Of a DNA stretch of 64,000 nucleotides, positions 18,855-28,192 are shown one piece after another. Both the position numbers and the translations under genes were made by a program. Source of the DNA: Corynebacterium pygosceleis. GTDB lineage: Bacteria; Actinomycetota; Actinomycetes; Mycobacteriales; Mycobacteriaceae. Below the pieces are notes generated by a model. The model was not told where the DNA came from, made no database searches, and saw only the letters and a list, made by a program, of their open reading frames with translations. Within the stretch, counting starts at the first letter, position 1, and each line of letters opens with the position of its first letter. The stretch is taken from assembly GCF_016595275.2 (NCBI RefSeq), contig NZ_JAENIQ020000001.1, positions 310,001 to 374,000 of the forward strand, read 5' to 3'.

Positions 18855-19399
18855 GTGAAATCCAGACGGTCCGGGGACACCGGCCCGCCGCCAGCCCCGT
18901 CGCACGGTACCTGGCGATCCTCCTCGGACTGCTGCTGCTCGCGGCCGCAGCCGTCGCGGGACGGGATCTCTACATCCGCTACACCGACGTCGAGTGGCAA
19001 CCGTGGGTTTCCACCGCAACCGAGTGGATCGGTGGCCTGAGCTACCGGAACTGGATGCTTCCGGCGGGCATCGCCGCCCTCATCGTCGGGCTGCTGCTCC
19101 TGTGGGCCTCGATCCGACCGAGGACCAAGACCCACCGCGAACTCACGTCGCCGGTCGCTGTGTGGATGCGGCCCGTTGACGTCGCCAGGATGTGCACCGC
19201 CAGCGCACAGCAGGTCCCGGGTGTCATGGCCGCACACACCGTGGCGAAGAAGCGTTCCATCGACGTCACCGTCATCGGCAACCCCGGGGACGAACGGCTC
19301 AGGGATGAGCTGCACCGTTCTCTCCAGCCCCTGGCGAACCTCGTCGCCGGGTCGCCTGCACTCAACGTGCAGGTCCAGAAGAAGGAGGTCTCCAAGTGA
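18851..19399 (+). CDS. Membrane-anchored protein of the Asp23 cluster (DUF6286-like)
   Basis: This 182-aa protein starts inside the previous gene (ATGA overlap). It has two membrane helices (residues about 20-40 and 72-92) and a C-terminal cytoplasmic part (about 105-180) with strand-helix-strand pattern AQQVPGVMAAHTVAKKRSIDVTV ... LHRSLQPLANLVAGSPALNVQVQ, reminiscent of a half Asp23 fold. Similar proteins occur beside Asp23 genes in actinobacteria. A membrane anchor for the soluble Asp23 proteins is the likeliest role, by analogy. Confidence 0.8.
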   Translation: MSEIQTVRGHRPAASPVARYLAILLGLLLLAAAAVAGRDLYIRYTDVEWQPWVSTATEWIGGLSYRNWMLPAGIAALIVGLLLLWASIRPRTKTHRELTSPVAVWMRPVDVARMCTASAQQVPGVMAAHTVAKKRSIDVTVIGNPGDERLRDELHRSLQPLANLVAGSPALNVQVQKKEVSK

Positions 19400-19965
19400 G
19401 CCACGGACTAGCATTTGTCGATCGCCTGCTCGTCTTCGTCATCGGGCTCGCACTGACCTTCCTCGGGGTGTGGTCCATCGGCCTATTCTTCGACGTCCCC
19501 CAGGCCAATCAGGTGACCGATTACGCGGATCAGGAGATGTGGGCCAACGCCGCCGAACTCGGCTGGTACGAGGGCGCTCTCATCGGTGTCGTCGCCGGCG
19601 GGATCATCATCGGTCTCTGGCTCATCATCGCCAACCTCCGGCGCCGGTCGGTCTCCGTTGTCACCAGCGGTGCCTCCACCGAGATGGGTGACATCAACTT
19701 CAACCTCGGTACCCTCGCGGACGCTGTCGCCGACACGATCGAGGACACCCACGGCGTTTCCAAGGTCCGGAAACGTGTCGTCATAGACCGGGGTCTGACC
19801 ACGGTCGAGTTCACCGTCGACGCCGACGCCGACTGCAGCGTTCCGGGTATCCAGACCGCCATCGAGCAGTCCGAACGCGACCTCCGGGAAGCCATAGGAC
19901 CGAGCGACGCGGCCACCTCCTACCGGATCCACATCGAGAGGGTTCCCCAGAACCACGAAATCTGA
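19396..19965 (+). CDS. AmaP-like membrane anchor of the Asp23 cluster
   Basis: This 189-aa protein starts with GTG overlapping the previous stop by four bases. Two membrane helices (about 8-30 and 58-80) flank a short external loop; the cytoplasmic C-terminal domain (about 85-185) has TLADAVADTIEDTHGVSKVRKRVVID and a VEFTVDADADCSVPGIQTAI segment as in the AmaP/Asp23 anchor family. It is the last gene of the six-gene set. No obvious intrinsic terminator follows within 80 bp. Confidence 0.82.
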   Translation: MSHGLAFVDRLLVFVIGLALTFLGVWSIGLFFDVPQANQVTDYADQEMWANAAELGWYEGALIGVVAGGIIIGLWLIIANLRRRSVSVVTSGASTEMGDINFNLGTLADAVADTIEDTHGVSKVRKRVVIDRGLTTVEFTVDADADCSVPGIQTAIEQSERDLREAIGPSDAATSYRIHIERVPQNHEI

Positions 19966-20643
19966 GTAGGGTCCCGCGCGCGCTCCCCACCGAACCCGCC
20001 GGCTTCTCCCCCGCCACCACCTTCTGGTGACGACAAGGAGAACCAGTGGGTTTTTCTTCTCCCTGCGCAACTCCGGCGCCATCCCCGAAACCGCCACCGT
20101 CGACTTCTCCGCCGCCCGGAGCACCCGCCCACGCCGTCAGCAGCCTCTTCCCCCACTGGTGGTTCCACGCACCGGAGTTCTGCGCTTCGGCAACCAGCTC
20201 ATCACGACGGGACCACGGCCGGTCCCCCGTCTTCGGACGGGTGGGCAGGTGGCGGAGCCACTGACACACCAGCTCCGTTGCCGGGGATGAGCAGACTGCT
20301 CTCCGGTCGGGGCCGTCCGACGTGACGGAGGACGGGATCCCTCCCGCGAGTGCCGGATCGGCCAGTCCCTGAGACTCTCTCCCCATCCCGGTTCAATTCG
20401 GATACCCGGACAGGCCCGGACCGCCGCTACGTGGCCACCGATCGGGGATACGGTGTTCTCCTTGTCCGGGTGTCCTCGGGGCCCTTGCGTTCCCACCCGC
20501 CTTTCTTCCCTGCGTCCCCGATTCTGCCTGTCCGGTTGTTGCCGCCTCTGTTGATTCGACCGGACGTGGACACAGGGGGAGACAGGGCTGGGAGAGGGCA
20601 TCACGGGGCTGAACAGGTAACGCGGGCGGGGACACACAAACGG
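19966..20643. other. Intergenic region between the Asp23 cluster and tuf, no secure gene
   Basis: This 678-bp stretch separates convergent genes. A GTG at 20046 preceded by AAGGAG opens a 72-codon plus-strand frame ending at 20264 that is Pro/Ser-rich at first, then contains LFPHWWFHAPEFCAS. The opposite strand in the same interval also has open frames, so coding is uncertain. No RNA gene was recognised. The right end carries the tuf terminator. Confidence 0.4.
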
Positions 20644-20684
20644 AAAAGCACCCTGTCCCACGCTGTACGTGGAACAGGGTGCTT
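20644..20684 (-). terminator. Rho-independent terminator after tuf
   Basis: A 17-bp stem with one mismatch (AAGCACCCTGTTCCACG against CGTGGGACAGGGTGCTT, five-base loop) is followed on the minus strand by TTTT. It lies about 55 bp after the tuf stop. Confidence 0.9.
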
Positions 20685-20740
20685 CTGTTCCGGTTCCGTG
20701 GAGCCTTCTGCTCCGGGATCCGGGGTGTCAGATCATCTTG

Positions 20741-21931
<1,191 letters not shown>

Positions 21932-22065
21932 TGTATGTCCTCCTGGACTTCGCGGTGGCTACGACTCTCGCAGCCACATAGGTGGTAGTGCCATACTGCC
22001 GGCAGCCCCGCGTCTTTCGAAAGGGGCATACGGGTATGACTGGTTCATTTTGTGCCAGTTACCTG

Positions 22066-22094
22066 ATACTAGGTGCTCAGCCCGCGTTTTTCAA
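22066..22094 (-). promoter_or_regulatory. tuf promoter
   Basis: On the minus strand TTGAAA (22094-22089) and TAGTAT (22071-22066) are separated by exactly 17 bp, close to the housekeeping sigma consensus. It lies in the 387-bp fusA-tuf gap, giving tuf its own strong transcript with a leader of about 130 bases. Confidence 0.75.
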
Positions 22095-22225
22095 ACCACG
22101 GGCAGGAGTCCTGTACTCCGGGTAACGGCCGGCTCAACATCCGGTGTACGGAGGTTCAGCGGACCGTTACCGGTGACTGGACGGTTCGCCCGGCCGGTTT
22201 CTGGTGAGACCGTTCCGGGCCCCGG

Positions 22226-22266
22226 GATCTCTCCGTCGCACTGCTTCAGTGCGACGGAGAGAGATC
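22226..22266 (-). terminator. Terminator hairpin after fusA
   Basis: GATCTCTCCGTCGCACT and its near-perfect complement with a short loop form a long stem about 55 bp after the fusA stop. It separates fusA from the tuf promoter. Confidence 0.75.
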
Positions 22267-22318
22267 TCGGGTTGTCCCCGGAGGCGGTACGCGTTGGTGC
22301 CGCCGCCGGGGGGTACTG

Positions 22319-24448
22319 CTAGTTGGAGGTGCCGTTGCGCTCGGCGATGATCTCGGACGCGACGTTCGTGGGAACCTCGGCGTAGGAGTCGAAGATCATC
22401 GAGTAGTTGGCGCGGCCCTGCGTCTTGGAACGCAGGTCGCCGACGTAGCCGAACATCTGGGAGAGCGGGACCTTGGCCTTGACGACCTTGGCACCGGCGC
22501 GGTCCTCCATGGCCTGGACCTGGCCACGACGGGAGTTGACGTCACCGATGACCTCACCCATGTACTCCTCGGGGGTGGTGACCTCGACGGCCATCACGGG
22601 CTCGAGCAGGACGGGCTTCGCCTTCGCGACAGCTTCCTTGAGCGCCTGGGAACCGGCGACCTTGAAGGCCATTTCCGAGGAGTCGACCTCGTGGTACTGG
22701 CCGTCGAGAAGCGATGCCTTGATGTTGACGAGCGGGAAGCCCGCGAGGTAGCCGTACTGCATGGCGTCACGGATACCGGCGTCGACGGACGGGATGTATT
22801 CGCGGGGAACGCGACCACCGGTGACGGCGTTCTCGAACTTGTAGGTCGCGGACTCACCCTCCTCCAGCTCCTCCGGATCCGGGGAGTAGGGCTCGAGCGC
22901 GATGATGACCTTCGCGAACTGGCCGGAACCACCGGTCTGCTTCTTGTGGGTGTACTCGAGCTTCTCGACGGGCTTGCGGATCGTCTCGCGGTACGCGACC
23001 TGCGGGGCACCGACGTTGGCCTCGACCTTGAACTCACGGCGCATGCGGTCGACGAGGACGTCGAGGTGGAGCTCGCCCATGCCGCCGATGACGGTCTGGC
23101 CGGTCTCGTCGTCCAGCTTGACGGTGAAGGTCGGGTCCTCTTCGGCGAGCTTCTGGATCGCGGTACCGAGCTTCTCCTGGTCGGCCTTCGACTTCGGCTC
23201 GATGGCGACCTGCAGAACCGGGTCCGGGAAGTCCATGGACTCGAGGATGATCTGGTCGCTGAGGTCACACAGGGTGTCACCCGTGGTGGTGTCCTTCAGA
23301 CCGATGAACGCGTAGATGTTACCGGCGCGTGCCTCATCGACCGGGTTCTCCTTGTTGGCGTGCATCTGGAAGAGCTTTCCGATGCGCTCCTTGTTGCCCT
23401 TGGTGGAGTTCATGACCTGGGCGCCAGGATCGACGCGACCGGAGTAGACGCGCACGAAGGTCAGCTTGCCGAAGAACGGGTGTGCCGCGATCTTGAAGGC
23501 CAGTGCGGAGAAGGGCTCCTCGACGCTGGGCTTACGGGTCATCTCGACGGCTTCGTCGCCGACCTTGTGTCCGTGGACCTCGCCGATGTCCAGCGGGGTG
23601 GGCAGGAAGTCGATGACGGCGTCGAGCAGGGGCTGGATGCCCTTGTTCTTGTAGGCGGAGCCACAGAGGACCGGGAAGACCTCGGAGCTGATGGTCATCT
23701 TGCGGATGGCGGCCTTGATCTCGTCGATCGTCAGCTCTTCACCACCGAAGTACTTCTCCATGAGCTCTTCATCGGACTCGGCGACGGCCTCGAGCAGCTT
23801 CTCGCGGTACTCCTCGGCGATCTCCTTGAGATCCTCCGGGATCTCCTCGTAGGTCGGCTCGGTTCCGATGTCGACCTTGCCGCGCCAGGTGATGGCGCGC
23901 ATGTTCAGCAGGTCGACGACACCGTCGAAGTCGTCCTCCGCACCGATGGGAAGCTGCAGGACCAGCGGCTTCGCACCGAGGCGCTCGATGATGGTCTTGA
24001 CGGTGAAGTAGAAGTCGGCGCCCAGCTTGTCCATCTTGTTGACGAAGCAGATACGCGGGACCTCGTACTTGGCGGCCTGACGCCACACCTGCTCGGACTG
24101 GGGCTCGACGCCCTCTTTACCGTCGAACACGGCGACGGCACCGTCGAGCACGCGGAGGGAGCGCTCGACCTCGACCGTGAAGTCGACGTGACCGGGCGTG
24201 TCGATGATGTTGATCTGGTTGTTGTTCCAGAAACAGGTGACGGCGGCGGAGGTGATGGTGATGCCGCGTTCCTTCTCCTGCTCCATCCAGTCGGTGGTCG
24301 ACGCACCGTCGTGCGTCTCGCCGACCTTCCGGTTGATGCCGGTGTAGAAGAGAATTCGCTCGGTAGCGGTGGTCTTGCCGGCATCGATGTGGGCCATGAT
24401 GCCGATGTTGCGGACCTTTTTCAGGTCGGTAAGCACTTCTTGTGCCAC
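22319..24448 (-). CDS. fusA: Elongation factor G
   Basis: This 709-aa GTPase drives ribosomal translocation. It shows AHIDAGKTT (P-loop), RGITITSAA (switch I), DTPGHVDFT (switch II) and NKMDK (G4). The GTG at 24448 ([16 protein letters not shown]) is preferred to a TTG four codons earlier because it has GGGGAA six bases upstream and gives the usual corynebacterial N-terminus. Domain IV segments ([18 protein letters not shown]) are complete. It follows rpsG after a 345-bp gap. Confidence 0.98.
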   Translation of the reverse strand: MAQEVLTDLKKVRNIGIMAHIDAGKTTATERILFYTGINRKVGETHDGASTTDWMEQEKERGITITSAAVTCFWNNNQINIIDTPGHVDFTVEVERSLRVLDGAVAVFDGKEGVEPQSEQVWRQAAKYEVPRICFVNKMDKLGADFYFTVKTIIERLGAKPLVLQLPIGAEDDFDGVVDLLNMRAITWRGKVDIGTEPTYEEIPEDLKEIAEEYREKLLEAVAESDEELMEKYFGGEELTIDEIKAAIRKMTISSEVFPVLCGSAYKNKGIQPLLDAVIDFLPTPLDIGEVHGHKVGDEAVEMTRKPSVEEPFSALAFKIAAHPFFGKLTFVRVYSGRVDPGAQVMNSTKGNKERIGKLFQMHANKENPVDEARAGNIYAFIGLKDTTTGDTLCDLSDQIILESMDFPDPVLQVAIEPKSKADQEKLGTAIQKLAEEDPTFTVKLDDETGQTVIGGMGELHLDVLVDRMRREFKVEANVGAPQVAYRETIRKPVEKLEYTHKKQTGGSGQFAKVIIALEPYSPDPEELEEGESATYKFENAVTGGRVPREYIPSVDAGIRDAMQYGYLAGFPLVNIKASLLDGQYHEVDSSEMAFKVAGSQALKEAVAKAKPVLLEPVMAVEVTTPEEYMGEVIGDVNSRRGQVQAMEDRAGAKVVKAKVPLSQMFGYVGDLRSKTQGRANYSMIFDSYAEVPTNVASEIIAERNGTSN

Positions 24449-24793
24449 AGTGTTCCCCAAACTCGTTGGTTCTTGGTGATTGCCCGGACGTCTGTCCGGA
24501 CGGTGTTGTCACCGGTGGATATGAATTCTTTGCCGTACCGCGCCACGGCCCGTACCCGGGCCAGCCGCTCGTGGAGAGCTTAGGCGCTCCGGGTGAACCG
24601 GAGGTGAACGGCGCCGGCTGTCCCGCAACCCGCATCGTCGTGGACGCGGGCCGGAAACGACCGACCTTCGACTAACGCAATGACCCCGACACCGGACCAC
24701 GTCGTCCCGGCCGTGCCGAATACGCGGGGCATCCGGGACGGCGGGTGTGACACGGTGTGAACGGCGAGGGGGCCATCAGCTGATCTACTGCTC
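24449..24793 (-). promoter_or_regulatory. rpsG-fusA intergenic region / fusA leader
   Basis: This 345-bp gap contains a small stem (CCGGAC-gtct-GTCCGG, 24484-24499) close to the fusA start and other GC-rich dyads, but no convincing intrinsic terminator or promoter that I can define. No gene was seen. fusA may be partly co-transcribed with rpsL-rpsG. Confidence 0.35.
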
Positions 24794-25261
24794 TTACCAG
24801 CGGTAGTGGGCGAAGGCGCGGTTGGCCTCGGCCATCTTGTGGGTGTCCTCGCGACGCTTCACCGAGGCACCGAGACCGTTGGCGGCATCCAGGATCTCGT
24901 TGGCGAGACGCTCGGTCATCGTCTTCTCGCGGCGCTGGCGGGTGAAGTTCACGAGCCACCGCAGAGCGAGGGTGTTGGCGCGGCCCGGACGGACCTCGAC
25001 GGGCACCTGGTAGGTGGCGCCACCGACACGGCGGGAGCGGACCTCGAGATCGGGCTTGACGTTGCCGAGAGCCTTCTCCAGGGTGCCGACGGGATCGGTA
25101 CCGGTCTTCTCGCGGCAGGTCTCGAGCGCGCCGTAGACGATGCGCTGTGCGGTCGACTTCTTGCCGTCCAGGAGAACCTTGTTGACCAGCTGGGTCACGA
25201 GCTCGGAGTTGTAGACCGGATCCTTGACTACTTCGCGCTTCGGCGCTGCAGACTTACGCAT
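24794..25261 (-). CDS. rpsG: 30S ribosomal protein S7
   Basis: This 155-aa protein is S7, an assembly initiator of the 30S head that contacts E-site tRNA. It starts [19 protein letters not shown] and contains [20 protein letters not shown] and the [14 protein letters not shown] hairpin. It lies three bases after rpsL and is clearly co-transcribed with it. Confidence 0.98.
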   Translation of the reverse strand: MRKSAAPKREVVKDPVYNSELVTQLVNKVLLDGKKSTAQRIVYGALETCREKTGTDPVGTLEKALGNVKPDLEVRSRRVGGATYQVPVEVRPGRANTLALRWLVNFTRQRREKTMTERLANEILDAANGLGASVKRREDTHKMAEANRAFAHYRW

Positions 25262-25264
25262 GTC

Positions 25265-25636
25265 TTACTTCTCCTTCTTGGCGCCGTAGCGGGAACGGGC
25301 CTGCTTGCGGTCCTTGACACCCTGGGTGTCGAGGGAGCCACGGACGATCTTGTAACGGACACCGGGAAGGTCCTTCACACGGCCGCCGCGCACGAGCACC
25401 ATGGAGTGCTCCTGGAGGTTGTGGCCCTCACCGGGGATGTAGGCGGAGACCTCGATACCGGAGGTCAGGCGGACACGCGCGACCTTACGGAGCGCCGAGT
25501 TCGGCTTCTTCGGGGTGGTGGTGTACACACGCGTGCACACGCCACGACGCTGGGGGGAACCCTTGAGCGCCGCGGTCTTCACCTTGGTGGTCTTGTCGTG
25601 GCGGCCCTTTCGGACCAACTGCTGAATAGTGGGCAT
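25265..25636 (-). CDS. rpsL: 30S ribosomal protein S12
   Basis: This 123-aa protein is S12 of the decoding centre. The ATG at 25636 ([12 protein letters not shown]) is preferred over the longer upstream frame. The residues associated with streptomycin resistance are wild type: [13 protein letters not shown] and [13 protein letters not shown] are the susceptible forms. It heads the rpsL-rpsG(-fusA) unit. In most relatives rpoC precedes rpsL at short distance; here 31 kb of siderophore genes intervene. Confidence 0.98.
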   Translation of the reverse strand: MPTIQQLVRKGRHDKTTKVKTAALKGSPQRRGVCTRVYTTTPKKPNSALRKVARVRLTSGIEVSAYIPGEGHNLQEHSMVLVRGGRVKDLPGVRYKIVRGSLDTQGVKDRKQARSRYGAKKEK

Positions 25637-26115
25637 GAACCGTCTTTCTTGTCTGATCGGCTTCCTCGGTTCGATGTCGCCGACCGAGTACTGTACGTTC
25701 CTTGCTTGTCGCCTGAACACGCAAAACTGATGAAAACGCGCGAAACCCAGTCAGCCGCTCTCGCTGGCCTACCGGGGAAAATTCAGGCTCCCACCATGGA
25801 GACGTGGGACTAGCGAGTCATCATACATCACCACAGCCCCAAAATGAAACACCTCCCGGCACCGGAGAAAACCGGAACGGGCACCACACCCCCGAGCAGC
25901 CGTCGGGGACAACTGGCCCGAACCTCCGACAGGGGCAGAATCCCGCCACGACAATGCGGCGACAGTGCGGGAGAGGGCGCAGGTCACCCCACCGGAGTTG
26001 ACGCGAATCGCGAACACGGCCCCGACGCCCCCACATCCCGCCGGCGAACCCCACGGAGACCAACCCGGACAGGATACGGATCCGGAACATCGACCCCGCA
26101 CGGCGGGGAGAATCC
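25637..26115. promoter_or_regulatory. Divergent intergenic region between rpsL and the binding-lipoprotein gene, with a candidate rpsL promoter
   Basis: On the minus strand TTCATT (25848-25843), a 17-bp spacer and TATGAT (25825-25820) make a plausible rpsL promoter, implying a leader of about 180 bases. The rest, up to the iron-regulated promoter at 26116, shows no gene: open frames are short and Pro/Arg-rich. Confidence 0.4.
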
Positions 26116-26151
26116 TTGCCCGTCACCCTTGGAAAGGTTACCCTAACCGTA
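26116..26151 (+). promoter_or_regulatory. Iron-regulated promoter with DtxR-like box for the binding lipoprotein
   Basis: TTGCCC (26116-26121) and TACCCT (26139-26144) are spaced by 17 bp. The -10 hexamer lies inside a DtxR-like box AAAGGTTACCCTAACCGTA (26133-26151), which matches 14 of 19 consensus positions including AGGTTA and CCTAACC. Bound repressor would occlude the promoter. The start codon is 75 bp downstream. Confidence 0.7.
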
Positions 26152-26225
26152 GGTCCGGTAGGTCGACCTTCAGTCCGTGACATCTAATCGACATCTAATC
26201 CCGAGAAGTCCCGAGGAGATTGAAC

Positions 26226-27296
26226 GTGCCCACACGTCGTACGCCCCATCTCGCCGTAGCGCTGGTCGCAGCCCTCACACTCGCCGCCTGCAACAGCACC
26301 GGGGATGACACAGCAGATTCAGTTGATTCATCACAGGCGGTCTCTTCCCCGTCGAAGGGAAACAGTGGCGACGGAGGAGAGTCCGGAGGTTCCGGGGATA
26401 GCTCGGCGTCCGCCGACGAGACGCGGACCGTGCACCACGAGGTCGGAACCGCCGAGGTCCCGGTCTCCCCGATGAAGGTCGTCGCCTTCGATGACAACGC
26501 CGGCATAGCCGCACTGGCGGCGGGCATACGCCCCTCAGTCGTCTACACCTCGTCCAGCGACGTCGGTTCTGACGCGATCCTCGAGGCAGCCGGTGTCGAG
26601 ATTCGGGAGGCGGCCGCCCTGGAGCTTCCCCCCATGGAGGAAATCCAGGCTCTCGGGGCCGACATGTTCGTGGGAACAGGTGCCGTCGGCCCGGTGGGCC
26701 AGCAGTTCGACAAGTTGAACGACATCGCGGGAACGGTGGTTCTGCCGATCACCGGCCCGTGGGAGGAGCTCGTGAGGAGCAACGGCGAACTGCTCGGGGC
26801 GGATCCCGGGGTCACCGACCGTCAGATCGAGGCGATCCGTTCCCGCCTGGAGGCCGCAGCCGCCGCTTCCGACGATCGGACCATCTCACTTCTCGGAAAC
26901 ACCTTCGGTACGTCCAACTTCACCATGCCACCGGCAGCCCCCAGCTCCACACTGATCAAGGAAGCCGGATTCGACCGTCCGGAGTTTCAGAGACAGGAGG
27001 CCGAGGGTTATGCGGTGACCCTCTCGGATGAACTCCTGCCGCAGCAGGACGCGGATATCCTCGTCCTGCCCGAAGGAACCTACTACGACGCGGATGCACT
27101 CCTGGCGCTTCCCACGGCCAGGACCCTGCAGGGTGAACAGGTCCGGACCCTGGCCGAGTTGTGGCTCGTCGCCACACCTTTCGCCTTCTACGGGATCGCC
27201 ACCGACCTGGAGGCGATCGCAACCGGGAAGCCGGTGACGACGGAGGACACCATCGGCGACCTGTGGGATGATTTTGCCGCGGAAACGGAAATTTAA
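26226..27296 (+). CDS. Siderophore ABC transporter substrate-binding lipoprotein
   Basis: This 356-aa protein has a lipoprotein signal (LAVALVAALTLAAC, Cys22), then a Ser/Gly/Asp-rich linker of about 40 residues and a FepB/FecB-type binding domain: VVAFDDNAGIAALAAGIRP, a GADMFVGTG segment and DADILVLPEG near the C-terminus. The GTG at 26226 is chosen because GAGGAG lies seven bases upstream; the TTG at 26220 is too close to it. It sits alone behind a DtxR-regulated promoter and converges on the hydrolase gene. The permeases (53068-55214) and ATPase (47196) of the same locus are its probable partners. A second protein at 34174 shares its NTFG...FTMPP signature but lacks a signal peptide. Confidence 0.9.
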   Translation: MPTRRTPHLAVALVAALTLAACNSTGDDTADSVDSSQAVSSPSKGNSGDGGESGGSGDSSASADETRTVHHEVGTAEVPVSPMKVVAFDDNAGIAALAAGIRPSVVYTSSSDVGSDAILEAAGVEIREAAALELPPMEEIQALGADMFVGTGAVGPVGQQFDKLNDIAGTVVLPITGPWEELVRSNGELLGADPGVTDRQIEAIRSRLEAAAAASDDRTISLLGNTFGTSNFTMPPAAPSSTLIKEAGFDRPEFQRQEAEGYAVTLSDELLPQQDADILVLPEGTYYDADALLALPTARTLQGEQVRTLAELWLVATPFAFYGIATDLEAIATGKPVTTEDTIGDLWDDFAAETEI

Positions 27297-27312
27297 CGCC
27301 ACTTCCGGATGA

Positions 27313-27367
27313 GATCGCGCCGGCCCCGTCCCGTGGGTGACACCAGCGGGACGGGGCCGGCGCGATC
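27313..27367. terminator. Bidirectional terminator between convergent genes
   Basis: A perfect 21-bp inverted repeat (GATCGCGCCGGCCCCGTCCCG) with a 13-base loop lies between the lipoprotein stop (27296) and the hydrolase stop (27371). It can serve the plus-strand lipoprotein gene and the 19.5-kb minus-strand biosynthetic operon. Confidence 0.85.
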
Positions 27368-27370
27368 GTG

Positions 27371-28192
27371 TCAGGCCAAATACCGGCGGGCCGCGGCGAG
27401 AATTATCCGGTTGGTCTCTTCGGGTTGTTCGAGATATCCCAGGTGCCCCGCATCTTCCACGGTGACGACATCGACACGGGGCAGCAGATCAGCGAACTCA
27501 CGGACCGCACCGGGCGGGGCGATGATGTCATCAGCGAACGACACCACCGTCCCCGGTACCGTACAGCGGCCCAGCATGTCCGGATCCGGCCCCGGAACCG
27601 ACGCAGCGACACGGAACTGCTCCACCACCCCAGTCGGCGGAGGCCACGGCTGGCAGGAAAAGAGGTCGGCCCAGTTCCGGGCGGAAACCGGATCCTCCAG
27701 TGTCCTCGGCGAGAGTCCGGCACAACCGAGAAGCACCCTCAGTGACTCCGATCCCGGGACAACGTCCCCGGTGAGTGCGGCGTGCGCCCGGAGATACATC
27801 TGCGCGACGGTACCCGCGCTCGACTGGGCGGCCATGAGCACCATGCCCGCGACCAGATCGGGCTCCCGGGCGGCCAGCTCCACCGCGACCCGGGCCCCCA
27901 TTGACGTACCCACGACAAGTACGGGGCCGTCGGCGATCTGACGCAGAATACGGGCGGCGTCTCCGGCCATTGTCTCCGGTGGAGCCGGAAATTCTGAGGA
28001 GGATCCGCCGACCCCACGTGAATCCGGGGCTATCGTGCGGTATCCGGCGGCGACGAGGGCAGGTACCTGATAGGCGCGCCAGACATCACCGGGTGACCCG
28101 GCCCCCATCAGCAGCATCACGTCCGGGCCGGAACCCTCCACGTGAACGTTGATGTCCGCTGTACCGCATTCAATGATCACGTCAGTCAGCAC
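27371..28192 (-). CDS. Alpha/beta hydrolase of the siderophore operon
   Basis: This protein of about 273 aa has the alpha/beta-hydrolase fold: oxyanion region LLMGAGSPGDVW, the DSRGVGGSS turn, nucleophile elbow GTSMGA (Ser about 97), an acidic residue in the FADD segment and the catalytic His in EDAGHLGYLEQ. No signal peptide is present. It is the last gene of the operon and overlaps the upstream NRPS gene by 11 bp, so it is translationally coupled. Candidate roles are product release from the MbtF-like protein, proofreading, or intracellular ester hydrolysis; the sequence does not decide between them. The GTG at 28192 is supported by AAGGGAAAG just upstream; a GTG at 28180 is possible. Confidence 0.8.
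   Translation of the reverse strand: MLTDVIIECGTADINVHVEGSGPDVMLLMGAGSPGDVWRAYQVPALVAAGYRTIAPDSRGVGGSSSEFPAPPETMAGDAARILRQIADGPVLVVGTSMGARVAVELAAREPDLVAGMVLMAAQSSAGTVAQMYLRAHAALTGDVVPGSESLRVLLGCAGLSPRTLEDPVSARNWADLFSCQPWPPPTGVVEQFRVAASVPGPDPDMLGRCTVPGTVVSFADDIIAPPGAVREFADLLPRVDVVTVEDAGHLGYLEQPEETNRIILAAARRYLA

Noticed and set aside
19811-20386. A 191-codon minus-strand frame overlapping the last Asp23-cluster gene
   Set aside because: It runs into a clear gene on the other strand and its composition (Gly/Arg/Pro) is that of a shadow, although the middle part (VCQWLRHLPTRPKTG) looks protein-like.
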